A DNA stretch of 64,000 bases, from assembly GCA_038087015.1 (NCBI GenBank), contig JASBNA010000001.1, positions 186,001 through 250,000 of the forward strand, in the 5' to 3' direction. This document shows, in pieces, positions 34,863-48,817 of this stretch. The stretch comes from Cerrena zonata. Taxonomy: Eukaryota; Basidiomycota; Agaricomycetes; Polyporales; Cerrenaceae. Under the pieces are notes generated by a model. It was not told where the DNA came from and ran no database searches. It saw only the letters and a list, made by a program, of their open reading frames with translations. Each line of letters starts with the position of its first letter. Position 1 is the first letter of the stretch. Position numbers and translations under genes: made by a program.

Positions 34863-36331
34863 ATGGAAAAGTTCTCGGCTTTTAGGGTATGTTTTGAAGT
34901 CCTCTCTGTTGAAATACGTATTGAACACCATCAAGGATCCAGGTACTGGTATACAGGTGAAGTTCATTCCCCTCGACGAGCCATTTGGTCTGCTGACGAG
35001 TCCTAGTAGCCCTTCTTGACACCTCTTCCCCCGGTCGGTTCAGAGGTACTCAAAAATGTCTTGCTTCCGTTCGGTTTCTTGGTTGGCGCAATAAGGACAA
35101 CATTGGTTGTCATCCTTGCAGCACTGTATGTATTGCTTGTGGAAAGTTTCTGTCGGATCCTCGTAAGTTGTTTTCTAAAAGGTCCATGTTCTCGAAACTA
35201 ACTTTCCTAGGCACCAGTGCCACCTTTATATCGACTGGTGTCATACCTATTTACGGCCATCATATCACGTTTGGTTCTCCTCATAGTTGGTCTGTGGTGG
35301 ATACCCGTAGAGAAGGTTACTCGTAAACGAGGGTAAGCATTCTAAGAGTGTCGCAATGACTAACAGATTATTAATGTATTTTACTTAGACGCGGCGCGAA
35401 AGCTCCTGACTCATGGAAACCTAAAGTGGGAGACGTGATTGTATCAAATTGGGCATCATGGATTGAACTCCTCTGGCTCGCTTTCCGGTTCGTAATTTCT
35501 CTCAAAAACACACGATTCCAACAGACTTGATTTTAATGACTCTTACTAGATTTAACCCAATATTCGTACTCCCGGTCTCATCACCAGTTGACCTCTCAAC
35601 AAAATCATCTACTTCAGACCCAATCACAAGCACGCCAGGACGCCGTACGGGGACAGGTTCCGCAGCCATTTCCTCCCCCAAAACTCGCAAACCAACACCT
35701 TGTGCTACGATCGTCGGATTTCGACAGGTGTCTCTGCTGTCTATGATTCGTGCTACCGGCAACATACCTCTGGACTCGACCTCCTGCAATGACTACGTGA
35801 GCTTGGAAGAAATTCGTACTAAGGCGGATAGGCCGATTGTAGTGTTTCCAGAGTGCACAACGAGCAATGGACGTGGATTACTGCGCTTTGCAGATGTGTT
35901 CAAGGGCGTCGATGTACCCGTAACGGGATTCAGCGTGTTTGTTATGTGTGTTCGGTAAGCTTCAATTTCGTACCGCATTCTTGGTGTAGAATCTAATTTG
36001 AGCTTTTACTAGTTACGATCCACCAACAAATCTCACCTCATCCTTATCCCACTCTATCCCCTCATCGCTTAATCCTCTTACACACATATTCAAACTCTCA
36101 ACCTCTTTCGTGCCTCTTACTCTCTCTATCAGACTTCTTGCACCTGCCGAATCCCCGAGCTCAAGATCCTTCCTACTCAGTGATTTTCTGTTGGGAGGCT
36201 ACTACGATGACCAGCTCTCTGAATGTTGCGCGGCTCTTATTGCGCAGATTGGCAAATTCAAGCGAACCGGGATGGGTTGGGAGGATAAGGCTGCGTTCTT
36301 AGAATTTTACCAGGGCAAGAAAAGATCATAG
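34863..36331 (+). CDS. Lysophospholipid acyltransferase, Loa1/Vps66-like
   Basis: About 380 residues. Exon 1 encodes MEKFSAFR, exon 2 is a 21-base microexon (34936-34956, DPGTGIQ), then PFLTPLPPVGSEVL. Two hydrophobic segments (LLPFGFLVGAIRTTLVVILA and the region SRLVLLIVGLWWIP) precede the acyltransferase core. In the core VGDVIVSNWASWIELLWLAF replaces the usual NHxSxxD motif, and FPECTTSNGRGLL is the conserved substrate block. That pattern is characteristic of fungal Loa1/Vps66 (lipid-droplet and ER acyltransferases that use lysophosphatidic acid). The standard catalytic His appears to be replaced, as SNWASWIE, which matches a known divergence of this subgroup. The C terminus ends FYQGKKRS. 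Confidence 0.83.
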
Positions 36332-36524
36332 TAATGGTAGGAGTCCGAGTCGGGGTTTACGCTCCATCCTATGTAGATGATATCAATACATGACATTAAG
36401 TCCTGGCATATAAACGGCTAGAAGAACAACACGGCGCAGCTAAAATACATGGTATGGACCTGATGGTAACAGAAACAGACAGATAGCGAAAACATACTAC
36501 TCTACATGATATCCGATGGGTTGC

Positions 36525-38018
36525 TCAGCAATAATACTCTCGGTCCCAAGCTCTGTGGTACTCCTCTCCCGCTCTACGATCCCACTCCCAATATTCATCA
36601 CGATGATACTGAGGCCGACTGTATGCATCGCCATACCCATCTTTAGCATGGATTGCAGGGAAACAATCGCGTTGACGGAGAGGTGAATGCGTTTCAACCG
36701 CAACACGCTTCACTGGCGAAAGATTCTGATCGTTCGTCTTCGTTCTGGTTCTGCTACCAGCGGAAGTTGAGGATTCCACGGTGCTTTGACGCGAGCGAGA
36801 TGAGGGGTAAGGTTCGTAGCGTTGCTGCGTTTCTGGCGATTTTGCAGGAGATACACGTTTAAAGTGATCGTAGGGACGACGATCGGGCTATTCGAGATAG
36901 TTAGAAACGTGCCGATACCGAAAATAATCCAAGCTCACATGGATATAAAGACTCAACGCCTTTCCGTGAAGTACTCTGCCATTGAGCTCCTTGACTGCCT
37001 GGTTTGCATCCTCTTGGCTGATATATTCTATGAGTCTAATTTCGAAATCCTCGTCACCGAGTACGTCATGCACAAGAACAAACTCTCTTACCCTCTTCCT
37101 CGGTTGATCTTGTCGACTTGACAGAAAACCACGGTTCCCCCAGCTAGTCGACCAAAGTCTTTCAATTCCTACATCGTAGTTCGTCAATACTCCACGCATA
37201 CAATGAGATGCTAATGCCATAAACTCTTACCTGCCAACACGTCTGTCTGTCTAGATTGTAAACAGTGACAGGGTAACGTTTCTTGGGTTGGAATTCCACA
37301 TAACTATACAAGTCGGAAGAAATGAATACCCCCAGGGAGATTATGCAGATGTTGATAATACGTACCCATCTGAGGTCTGACTTCGTCCTCGTTCTCGAAC
37401 AGTAGGTTTCGGAGAACCTTTTTCTCCGCCGCGTTGGTTCTTCGCTAACTGGATGGTCATATCTATTTTTTATTACGTCCGAGTCAGTGCATCATGTATA
37501 AACCTGGGGGAGAGTTTGCCTAGGAATGAACCTACCGTATCCCAGGAATGGCTGATTTTTCAATCTAGCGACTGCATCCTGTGCACCCAGACACGTGAAC
37601 ACGGAAGGTTTGCGAGCGCGTTCGTTTACATACCTTGGCATCCTAATACACCAACTCGTGTTATAAGCTATATCGGGGTATCTGGATCACAAGGACGTAC
37701 CGCATCCGACTCGAACTCGACAAATCCGTATCCTACATCACGACCAACGCGATTCAGTTCGAAACCCTGGGTAATCCCAAGAGGTAGAAGACTCCTTACC
37801 AGGGTAGATATAGATCGCAGTGATCTTGCCGTAGATTTCAAGATGCTACAAGTAAATCAGAACGCGTTAATCAGAGAGAGGCCGCGCATGGTATACTTTA
37901 TGTATATCATCCTGTCCGACAGAATCAGGTAGGCCTATTGGGCGATTGTGATCAGATTTGAGTCACATCGGGGAAAGGGGAAATGAGAAATACCTCCTAT
38001 ATAGATGCTACGAGACAT
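36525..38018 (-). CDS. RRM protein of the SR / Npl3-like type
   Basis: About 310 residues in seven or more exons. MSRSIYIGGLPDSVGQDDIH starts the first RNA-recognition motif (RNP2 SIYIGGL; RNP1 VGYGFVEF with FELNRVGRD before it). A second, degenerate RRM starts at KKRYPVTVYNLDRQTCWQ and runs through LKDFGRLAGGTVVF to EYISQEDANQAVKELNG. The tail is Arg/Ser/Tyr-rich with VSPAKSPE and SSRSRQST blocks, and ends AWDREYYC. The layout resembles shuttling SR proteins acting in splicing or mRNA export. Around 37765 an extra C (G on the coding strand) is needed to be removed to keep RNP1 in frame, possibly another assembly indel. Confidence 0.8.
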
Positions 38019-38281
38019 GGTGGTGGTGGAGAGAGAAAGAGAGCCAGATGAGGGAAGGCTATGGCACGTCTGGAGGTCATATTAGGGTACAGGTCGACGA
38101 AAGAAGTTCAACAGACGTCAGACATTCGGCGAGGTCCGTTCACCGCCATACCTCAAGAAGTCTTCCAAGAGCTGCACGTGTACTCAAGATATACCTAGCT
38201 TTGTGCAAACTTCATATACTTGTTCTAGCTTATTGGTACAAGTACAGCAACCACAATCATACAAAGATGTCAGCGTCCAGA

Positions 38282-40032
<1,751 letters not shown>

Positions 40033-40470
40033 GTTATGCCAGTGGTTTGCTGTTCAAATGGAAGAATACGGGAGACAGATGTCAGAAGAGACCTATCACG
40101 CCGTAAACCTCAAGGATGTCGCAAGAATAAGACGTAAAGAACATAAATTACGACCGAATTCAGTCACGGTGACTCAGGGATTCGAAGACAAGTCTTTCCG
40201 GATTCCCGAGGGAGGACCTGTTGACAAAGATAAGATTGTCAGACCTTAGCGTGACATACGCGTTACCTCGCGTCACTTGCCATTTCCGACATACGTTTGG
40301 CGCTCGATGTTGAATTCAACCTTGGACTTGAACCAAGCACTCGATTCTCTGGGCCTCAAGCATACACGTCAACAACCCTCGTGCCAAAATCAGGCAGGCC
40401 TGTCTTTACTCTCGGATCTCTAGATTGTACTCGTATACCCTTGAGAGCCGTTGATCACTTACTAACTACA
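40033..40470. other. Divergent promoter region, trans-sulfuration enzyme / barrel protein
   Basis: A 438-base gap between two divergent starts. One open frame (40022-40249) crosses it but has no conserved motif and overlaps the enzyme's start, so it is taken as chance. No clear element is visible. Confidence 0.4.
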
Positions 40471-41508
40471 ATGTCTAACCCCACCTATCGACGAAATACC
40501 CTGGCACTGGTCCTTGCCGCTTTCTTTCTCTTGTCGAATCTTGTACTGGGTACATCGGCCCTTGATCTACGTTCTTTCCATGACTCTCTTGAAGCAAGAT
40601 ATACTCGAGCTCACTCCTTAGGCGACAATTACCAGTTTGATCCTCGGGATGGTTGGCAAACTGTTAATGCATCCAACTTGCAGTATAAATATGACGACCA
40701 AGGCGGTGATGAGCTGGATGGACGTGATGAAGATGAAGAACTTGCTGAAGACACCGAAGAGACAGAAGAACCGTATTACAATAGTACTCTCGCTGTGCGG
40801 GCTGATAAAAAGAAGGCCACCAACCCCAAGAAACCTGCCAAATCGTCTAAAGCGTCCAAGGTTTCTTCAAAATCTAAGGCGAAGGCAAAACCCAAGTCCA
40901 AATCAGCAGCGTCTTCTGTTACTTCCAATCTTGGTTCTATCATAAACAGCTTCAAAGCTGTAGGAAAACCCGAACCTGTCACTATCACTTGGTATACTGG
41001 CCATGATCTCGAGAACCCCAGTTGCTGGAGTAACCCTACCTGGGCACCTACCGTACGTTTATGGATATCTTTGAATTGCTTTTCGAAGGATATTCAACAC
41101 ATGCACTATTAGGATGCCTCGTTTGCTTGCGCTCTTACTTTGGAAGGTTGGACCACTCGCCCCAAATGTTTCAAATTCCTCGAACGTCAGTAATATATTA
41201 TTTGGGCATCCATCTATCGTCAGACAAGTGCTGATTTTCTCTTGCAGTTTGCAGCACTGTCAAACAATGTGTCTTCGTTCGGGTAGTCGACTCCTGCGCT
41301 GGTTGCAAAAAGGGATCCAAGCATGTGGACTTGACCCAAGCCGCCTTCAAGCAACTCGCCGGCCTAGACCAAGGTTTATTGACAGTCAACATGAGACAAG
41401 CAACTGATCCTGACGGGTGGTAAGACTTTCCATCTATAAAAACCATTTCTCTGTTGATGCCTAACTCTCGTCGATAGGTTGGAGAACCTGTGGGGACCTA
41501 AAGCCTAA
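40471..41508 (+). CDS. Secreted protein with C-terminal double-psi beta-barrel (expansin/barwin-like)
   Basis: About 305 residues in four exons. The N terminus MSNPTYRRNTLALVLAAFF with LLSNLVLGTSA is a signal peptide. An acidic region (GRDEDEELAEDTEETEE) follows, then a strikingly Lys/Ser/Ala-rich linker (KKKATNPKKPAKSSKASK). The C-terminal ~110 residues form the barrel: VTITWYTGHDLENPSCW, WTTRPKCFKFLELCST, VFVRVVDSCAGCKKGSKHVD and LTQAAFKQLAGLDQGLLTV, ending LENLWGPKA. The cysteine spacing and DSCAGC match the DPBB fold of expansin-like and barwin-like fungal proteins. Such proteins bind or loosen polysaccharide walls, and an enzyme activity is not assured. The catalytic Asp of expansins may correspond to the D in VVDSC. 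Confidence 0.82.
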
Positions 41509-41703
41509 ATATGGACGACTCGGAACTTAGACTACTTTATGACTCTCTGGCCGGAACCATGCATACCCTTGCGCTCTTGACGGACGCCACACCTACATAG
41601 GCACTTCACGGACATTTCTTCTCTCGATGTGTATGATTACCCAAACCTAGAGATGTAGCACTACTGTACTTTTGAATCAAAATATGTTCCCATTTGGATG
41701 CCT

Positions 41704-44700
41704 CTATGCCTTGATATTGACCCGCTTGCGCTTCTTACTGTCCGCAATGCGCTCCTTCACTTTCTCTTCGTCCATTTCCTCCTCGTAGAATTCTGCAGTG
41801 AGTTGAGCGTCGCTTTGTCGCTTGATGTAGCGGAGGGCAGCTAAGTTGTAGCTGATGGTGTCTTTCTGTTTCCTGAGTCCATCACGAAGATGCTTGCGCA
41901 GAGGGATGAGGGAAGTACGCATGACTCGATTGGCGACGACTTGATGATGGTGGGTCTTGAGAAGGAAGAAAATGATACGGGATGTAAGAACAAGGTTCCA
42001 TTCCTTCAAAAGAAGCATTAGCAAATCATCCTCTCGAAAATATGAATATATTTTACCTGCTGTGCCCAATAATTCAAAAACTTCATGAACACCAACACCT
42101 TCCCAAACGGCAACACCAACAACGCATCATACAACGCCGTCCCACTAACCCTCTCCACCACCATCAACACATACTGCTCCGGACTCACATCATACGCCGC
42201 CAACACCGGATTTCTCGGCGGCGGAGCAATCTGCTCGCTCAGTCCACCCTTAGCTCTAGCTTCTTCGTATTCCCTGAATATCTCAAGTTCGCCTTCGGCA
42301 AGGTCTAGCGCTTCCATGATACGTTCACCGGCCATGAGGGTTTCGGTAGTCTGTTTAGTTACGGATCCTACTTCGGCGGCGTTGGCGTCGGTGGGTTGGG
42401 CACCTTCGACACCGCTACCGATAGCTACGTCGGGACGGTTCATGGCATCGGCGATACCTGTTTCGTAAAGGGTCTCAAGTTCACGTTCACGCTCTTCTTC
42501 GAGGAAAAGCTACAGAATAGATGTCAAGTTAGCATGTAAAGGATAGAGATACTGGGAGAACTTACAGGTTCGTCCAATTTCTCCCAAATACGGATAGACT
42601 TGTCGTGTGAACCAGTGACGACGAACTTTCCAGTGTTGCTAACAGCCAACGCCCAGATTTCACCATGATGTCCATCGAGCTTTTGAATATTCTCGAACTA
42701 CCAGCCCCGAACGTTAGTCGTAGTTCTTGAACTTTTATAGTCATTAATGTACCTTATCTCCATCCCAATACTTTAGGTATTTATCCTTGCCGACCGTCCA
42801 GAAGTAATGTGAAGGCTTCGCTCCAAGTTCTCGAGTATCATTCTTTTCAAACGCGACTTGCATGACACTCTCCTCGTGCGCGAATATTGACCGATGGCAA
42901 TCACCGAAATCCAGACCCCAGATCTTGACGTTCTTGTCCGCAGAACAGGTCACTATGAGTTTTGAGTCGGCCGAGATATCCATTGAAAGCACTGGAAGCT
43001 AAAACAACAACATTAGCGAAGGGAAAGAGCGACGTTCAATAATGTCATACTTTGTGGCCATAGAGAGACAAGAAGAATTTCAGTGTATCTTGATAGAACA
43101 CCTTGACGGTGGAGTCGAGGAGCGCGACAGCTAGTAACTTCCCATTGGGACTATACCGTACTGACAGTACATCGTCGGTCATCTTTAAAGTCCGGACATG
43201 CACTAGAGTTAGTAGTCTTGGTGCGTGTGGCTGGAAAGATGATTATAGATCAGCAAACGAGAAGTAGAGACGAAACTAAGGCCTGCTTACATTTTCATCA
43301 TCGGCAGCTTTCTGCTCAAGTTCCCAGAATTTGACATCCTTGTCCGCACTACCACTAACGAGTGCTTGACCGTCTTCACGGACCTGAATGGACCATACGG
43401 TTGAGGTGTGAGCTTGAATTGTTTCAACCAATGTAGATGATGCGACGTCGTATATGAGGATCTCTCCGCTTTTCGTCCCGACAGCAATCTGAATTCAGAA
43501 ATTGGAGTTAGAAAACCTGGAATACAAATAGTGTTTCCTTTTCACTCACTTGACGATCACCGGGAAGGAAAGTACTGCATATCGGATATGTACACTCCAT
43601 AGTCCGAATACAAGCCGTAGTCTTCAAATTCCAAACTTTCAGAGACCCATTAGACGCAGATGCAACCAGAACGTCATCCGAGCTCAAACATAGCGTTCGC
43701 ACGTCAGACCTATGCCCGGGAAGGTCAACGGAAAGAACACGAGTAGCCTCAGGGGTCTCCCCCTTCGTCTTTTGGGGTGGTGGGATGTTATAAACTTCAA
43801 GGGCATTCGTCGACAAAGCCGTAAACAGTTGCACGTTTCCTTTGGCGTTATGCTCTTCGTCGGCGAAGTCGAATGAACGAACTTTGCCGCTGGCTCGGAC
43901 CACAAGGTATGGTGTGAAGAGATCGACTAGCTTGATATCGTCATCCTCCTCGTTGATCTCTGCCGTTTCTTCAGTCTCTTTTCCTTTCCCCTTGGTTTTG
44001 GCTTGCTTCTTTTTCTCTTCAGCTCTCTTTTTCCGCCTCGCTTGCTTCTTCCGGACTTCTTCCTCTGTTCGAATTCTGAATATCTCGACGGAACGATCAT
44101 GAGACTGGACGGCAAGATATGGTTTGCTGGGGTGAAATGTGATTTGCGATACACGATGGTTGGACGAGAGAGGAAGTGTAGTGACAGGATGGATCATTTT
44201 GGTTACCTGAAAATAGACCATGTTAGTATAGGGCTCTAATAAACCTAACAAATATTGATACGCACTTCACCAGATTCTGTTTCATGCAAACCGGCAGCCA
44301 TAGCTTCATGATCAAGCCTCCAGGCCTTCATCTCACCCTCACTACTTCCAGTGAGCACAAGTGCTTCCTCCGAGTCTACGGCTAAAGTCCAAATTTCTGA
44401 CCGGTGTGCAACAACTGTTTGCACACAATGTTGGGTCGAGAGGTCCCAAAGTTTGAGAAAGGTATCTTTTGATGAGGTAATGAGGAAACCTGTCGAGGTT
44501 CCAGAAGATGTAGATGGGGCGGTAGAAGAAACCGCTTCGATAAACTGGATTGCGGTAATTTGGTCTCGGTGTCCCCGTAGACTATACAGAAATCAGAAAT
44601 CATATTTCAAATACAAGAATAGAAACCTACCGGAATAAACCTGCTTCGGCAACTACATCCCACAAAATGAGGTCAGTATCCTGAGAGCCTGATGCGAGTC

Positions 44701-45142
44701 TTGCGCCTGCTTGGTCGAAGGTGAGGGTAGTTATAGATTTCTTGTGACCATTGAAGGTAGCAATTACAGAAGACGCAGATGCGCTCCAGAGTCTGATGGA
44801 ACCGTCTGCGTAACCGATGGCGAAGGTATCCTTTTGTGGTGAGCGAGCAACGCAGGTTACTTCAGCTCTGTGACCAGATTCGTGCCACATTGATAACTGA
44901 GAAAGATAAATATATGTTCATGGATAGTAATGGAGGGTATTCGCACCATTTGTCCCTTCTTGACGTCCCAGACGAGGATATCTTCCAATGCGGGGACATA
45001 AGCAAGTTTGCCATCGTAATACGAGTTGGCAGAAGCACTGCAAATAAGACCAAAGGCCTTCACAAATCATGAGCAGACATACATTATGTATGGCATAAGT
45101 ACGTACCTCTGTAGGACCATGCTTGAGATAGCTTTGGACCAT
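41704..45142 (-). CDS. UTP12: U3 snoRNP / SSU processome protein UTP12 (DIP2, WDR3)
   Basis: About 920 residues in a dozen or so exons. The start [20 protein letters not shown] matches the family. Two seven-bladed WD40 propellers follow; repeats include [87 protein letters not shown] and [18 protein letters not shown]. The Utp12 C-terminal domain follows ([40 protein letters not shown]) and the protein ends [10 protein letters not shown], a basic nucleolar-type tail. Utp12 is part of the UTP-B module that starts 18S rRNA processing. A Lys/Glu-rich loop sits between the propeller repeats. It is divergent from aspartyl aminopeptidase, with 103 bases between starts. Confidence 0.95.
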
Positions 45143-45245
45143 GGTTGTTGAAGAAGGACCAGTAATTGCAGCCAATCACAAGCACGATTTGCAGAAATTT
45201 CAGTATTTCCCACGGGTGCTTTTCTTCGATCGCGTCCAACCCCAC

Positions 45246-47146
45246 ATGCACTTGCCAACCCGGGCCTATCCTCTCAGGCTTGCCGCATTCAGAGTCCCTC
45301 TAAACCCTATCTGCCGCCGTTGGCTTCAAACAATGATGATTCGCAACACAGGTCCCGAAGCCGCCAACAGGTTACTCGACTTTGTCAACGCTTCACCAAC
45401 CCCGTTCCATGCAGTCCGCCAAGCTGCAATCCGTTTGGAGAAGGCTGGTTTCCAGAAGGTGTGCATGAAAGGGTGCATGATATCTTGTTCATCGATGTTG
45501 AATTAGATAACTCTAGGTGAGGGAAACAGACGATTGGGAAAAGAGCCTGAAGGATGGCGGAAAGTACTACTTCACCAGGTACGCATAGAGACCTTTCGAT
45601 TACAATGTATGAATGATTAAATCACGTATGGTAACGTAGAAATCAGACAGCCATTCTTGCATTTACCACCCCTCGGGGGTGGAAGCAGGGTGCCGGCTTG
45701 TCCATCGTTGCGACGCATATAGACAGTCCAAATCTTCGAGTGAGGAACCTCTTGTTATCTATAACCACCTCAACGTCTCATAGCGGTGTAGGTCCGTCCT
45801 GTTTCAAAGAAATCCAGAGTCGGATACCTTCAAGTAGGGGTGGAGACCTATGGTGGCGGTATCTGGCACTCTTGGCTCGATCGTGACCTCTCTCTTGCCG
45901 GGCGGGTCGTGCTTGCAGATAAGAACGGCAACTTCAGCTCGAAACTAATCAAGATTGACAAGCCTATCCTTCGAATCCCAACTTTAGCCATCCACTGTGT
46001 GTAGAAACCCGACCCTACTATTGTAGACGATATTGACATACTTGTGGAAGTGGACAGGAACATTAACGCTGAATTCAAATTCAACCAGGAAACTGAGTTT
46101 ATTCCAATCGCTGGCTTGGTTGAATCCCAACTCAACTCGAAACCGGAGGAAGGGAAGAAACCTGAACAGACGGCATCGAGCATCCAGGATAACCATCATC
46201 CAGCTATCCTCTCCCTCCTTGCTACAGAGCTTGCTGTAGCACCAGAGGAAATTCACGACTTCGAGCTGTACGTATGCTCATGTTCTAAACTAGTGTGAGC
46301 AGTGGCTCATGCTTTATTTTTGTCCCCCAACAGCCATCTGTATGATGTCCAACCAGCTCAACTTGGAGGCTTGAACGACGAGTTTATCTTCAGTCCTCGC
46401 ATGGATAACCAATTCTCCTCGTGAGTATACTACCCAATCATCGTTTACCCTCTCCCACTGATTATTGTCCACTTTAGGTTCGCCGCTGTTGAAGCCATTG
46501 CCAACCTCGCCACCGCACAAGGTTTCCCCACCCTCGAGGGCAACGTGAACGTAATCGCACTCTTCAACCACGAAGAAATCGGCTCCGTCTCCTCCACCGG
46601 CGCCGAATCCTCTCTCATCCCCTCTCTCCTAGAGCGACTTTCCCCGACACCAGCCACATTGGCTCAATCTATCTCTCGCTCATTCTTGATTAGTTCGGAT
46701 ATGGGACATGCGATTCACCCGAACTATACGAGTAAGCATGAAGAGAACCATGCGCCGACGATGAATGGAGGAGTTGTGATCAAGACGAATGCTAAACAGA
46801 GGTATGCTAGTGATGCGATCGGTAGCTTCATTGTCAAGAAGCTGGTGGAAAAGAAGGGCGGGAAGATACAGGAATTCGAAGTTCGTAATGACATGTAAGT
46901 TCTTCCGTCCTCTAATCATCTCTGCGTATGGTGGCTAATAATCACTTACACAGGGCATGCGGTTCCACAGTCGGACCTTTCCTGTCAAAAACAGGTATCC
47001 GAACCGTCGACGTTGGTTGTGCAATGCTTTCCATGCACTCCATCAGAGAGACGGCAGGTTCACACGATGTCCAAAACTACATTGACCTCTTCTCATCCTT
47101 CTTTGAGGGCTTTGCGGAGCTCGATCGTTCTCTGACTGTGGACTAA
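45246..47146 (+). CDS. Aspartyl aminopeptidase, M18 family (DNPEP/Ape4-like)
   Basis: About 490-500 residues in roughly nine exons. This zinc aminopeptidase removes N-terminal Asp/Glu. Metal and active-site motifs are all present: THIDSPNLR, YGGGIWHSWLDRDLSLAGRV, SPRMDNQFS, LFNHEEIGS, SSDMGHAIHPNY, and VGCAMLSMHSIRETAG. An intron ends just before IHLDRNINAEFKFNQETEF. The N terminus before MMIRNTGPEAANRLL is an arginine-rich amphipathic leader (MHLPTRAYPLRLAAFRV), like a mitochondrial targeting sequence. Translation from the internal MMIRN would give a cytosolic form. The enzyme forms a tetrahedral dodecamer in homologues. The ATG at 45246 is the first in frame. Confidence 0.93.
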
Positions 47147-47265
47147 GTGTATAAGCATAGTGGAGATGCTGGGCATTATGATGTACAAACAAATCTGAAG
47201 TGTATACCCCACGACTGATATGAAAGCGGGTCGAACGAGAGACGTCTCTATATAAGTAGATCTGA

Positions 47266-48550
47266 TCACCTTCGTGTTCGCTTTTTTGAGGATTCCTCTG
47301 AGTCCTCTGCATTATTCGATGGGCGAGAACTTGAACTTGGAGTTGGACCAGTGAGGAGACTTCGCTTCTTGGTTGTTCTTGAGTAATGCGACAACACCCA
47401 TTCTCGCTCAGCTTCGTTTTGTTCGATGGTACCTTGTCGAATCTCGTATGCTTGAGAAGAAAACAATAATTAGTGGAAGATGCATTGTGAAAATGGTCAT
47501 GACTTTACGTTTCATCTCAAACCTCGGACCAACCTCAGCCAGTTGAACTTGTTTTGGGCCATTCTTGACAAAAACATGATGCCTAACGAGCCTCTGTAAA
47601 CACTTCAATACTTCGAGGCACTTTGAGAATAGCGTACCTGAACGAAATAAAGTCATCCTCGTTCGAGAAAGTCATCACTCTTTTGCTATCCTCTTTTGGT
47701 ACCGGGAAGAGATACTTTAGGATATCCCTCACTCGTTCACCTAACCGTGAATCGAAGTTCTCAAAAATGAGATGGGGATATTGTTCTGAGACAGTGGAGG
47801 ATTTGTAGGATTCGATGTCATGTCGAAGGGTAACGTTGTGGAGTGTGAAGTATATTGTGGGTCCATGAGGGAAGTGTGAGACGATCATTGCGTCTATCAA
47901 ACTGTTAGAATGAGTCTTCAAGAAAGTAATGTCAAACGCACCTGGTTTGCCTCTATGTTCATGAACGATGACAAGGTCGGTGATATCGTTTGCTCTGCAT
48001 GCTTCTGCGAGCTCCTTTACAACGTAGTTTCCTCTGTTTATCCGATGAGAGTTTGGGAACACAAGACGCATTTCCTATAGAAACCAAACGGTTTATGAGA
48101 GATCCAGAATATAAGGGTGCATAAACGTACCTTTGAGAACTGTAGCAGCTTCGAACTGGGATCTCTCGAAGTAGTAACAACAATTTTTGGGTCAAGAATC
48201 CCCGCTCGGGAATATTCATTGTCAATATGTGTTGACGGGTCTACATTCAAAATCCTTAGAGCACATTCTGAATCTCGTGAAACGACAAATACACACCGGC
48301 TTGTGCTTCATCAAAAGCAAGGTCCTTCCCTAGCGAGGAAGCATCTTTCCTCAGCTCTGTCGGGAGAGCTTTACCAGCGGCAAGGGCATCTTTAATTTGT
48401 CTCTTTCGTTCGTAGGTTTGGCGTTCTTGGGCTTCTAAGGACTTTGCGTAGATGTATTGGCGACGCTCACGGGCTTGACGACGGATCTACAACAGGAATA
48501 TGAATATTGTTTAATTTCTATCTTGTATAGAATAGGAAAGGATGTACCAT
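47266..48550 (-). CDS. IMP4: U3 snoRNP protein IMP4 (Brix domain)
   Basis: About 305 residues. The first exon holds only the ATG; an intron with donor GTACAT follows, then IRRQARERRQYIYAKSLEAQ. The Brix domain has PKIVVTTSRDPSSKLLQFSK, LVFPNSHRINRGNYVVKEL, TDLVIVHEHRGKPGAFDI, GPTIYFTLHNVTLRHD, EQYPHLIFENFDSRLGERV and FISFRRHHVFVKNGPKQVQL. The tail PYEIRQGTIEQNEAEREWVL is typical, then a Ser/Lys/Arg-rich end KKRTRR. IMP4 acts with Imp3 and Mpp10 in U3 pairing to pre-18S rRNA. About seven exons. The first exon being just the start codon is inferred from homologues that begin MLRRQARLR. Confidence 0.93.
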
Positions 48551-48817
48551 GATGGGAAGGAAACGTTTGTGGAAGTGCGCCTGAGTTCAAGTTGTGGTCG
48601 GAAGTAAAGCCACATTACCTTCGATCAGTGCAACTTTCAAAATTTTGATCTTATCTTATCTCGAGCGTAAAGTGAGCTGGGCTGCACTTCGGCTTCGGAC
48701 GATGGGCTCAAAATACACCAGGACTTCGCAGCTGTTCACCGAGGTTGCTATTATTACTATGATATATACTACACATCTAAGACGTTAACAGGATCATCCT
48801 ATTCCTGAGAGTGTATT

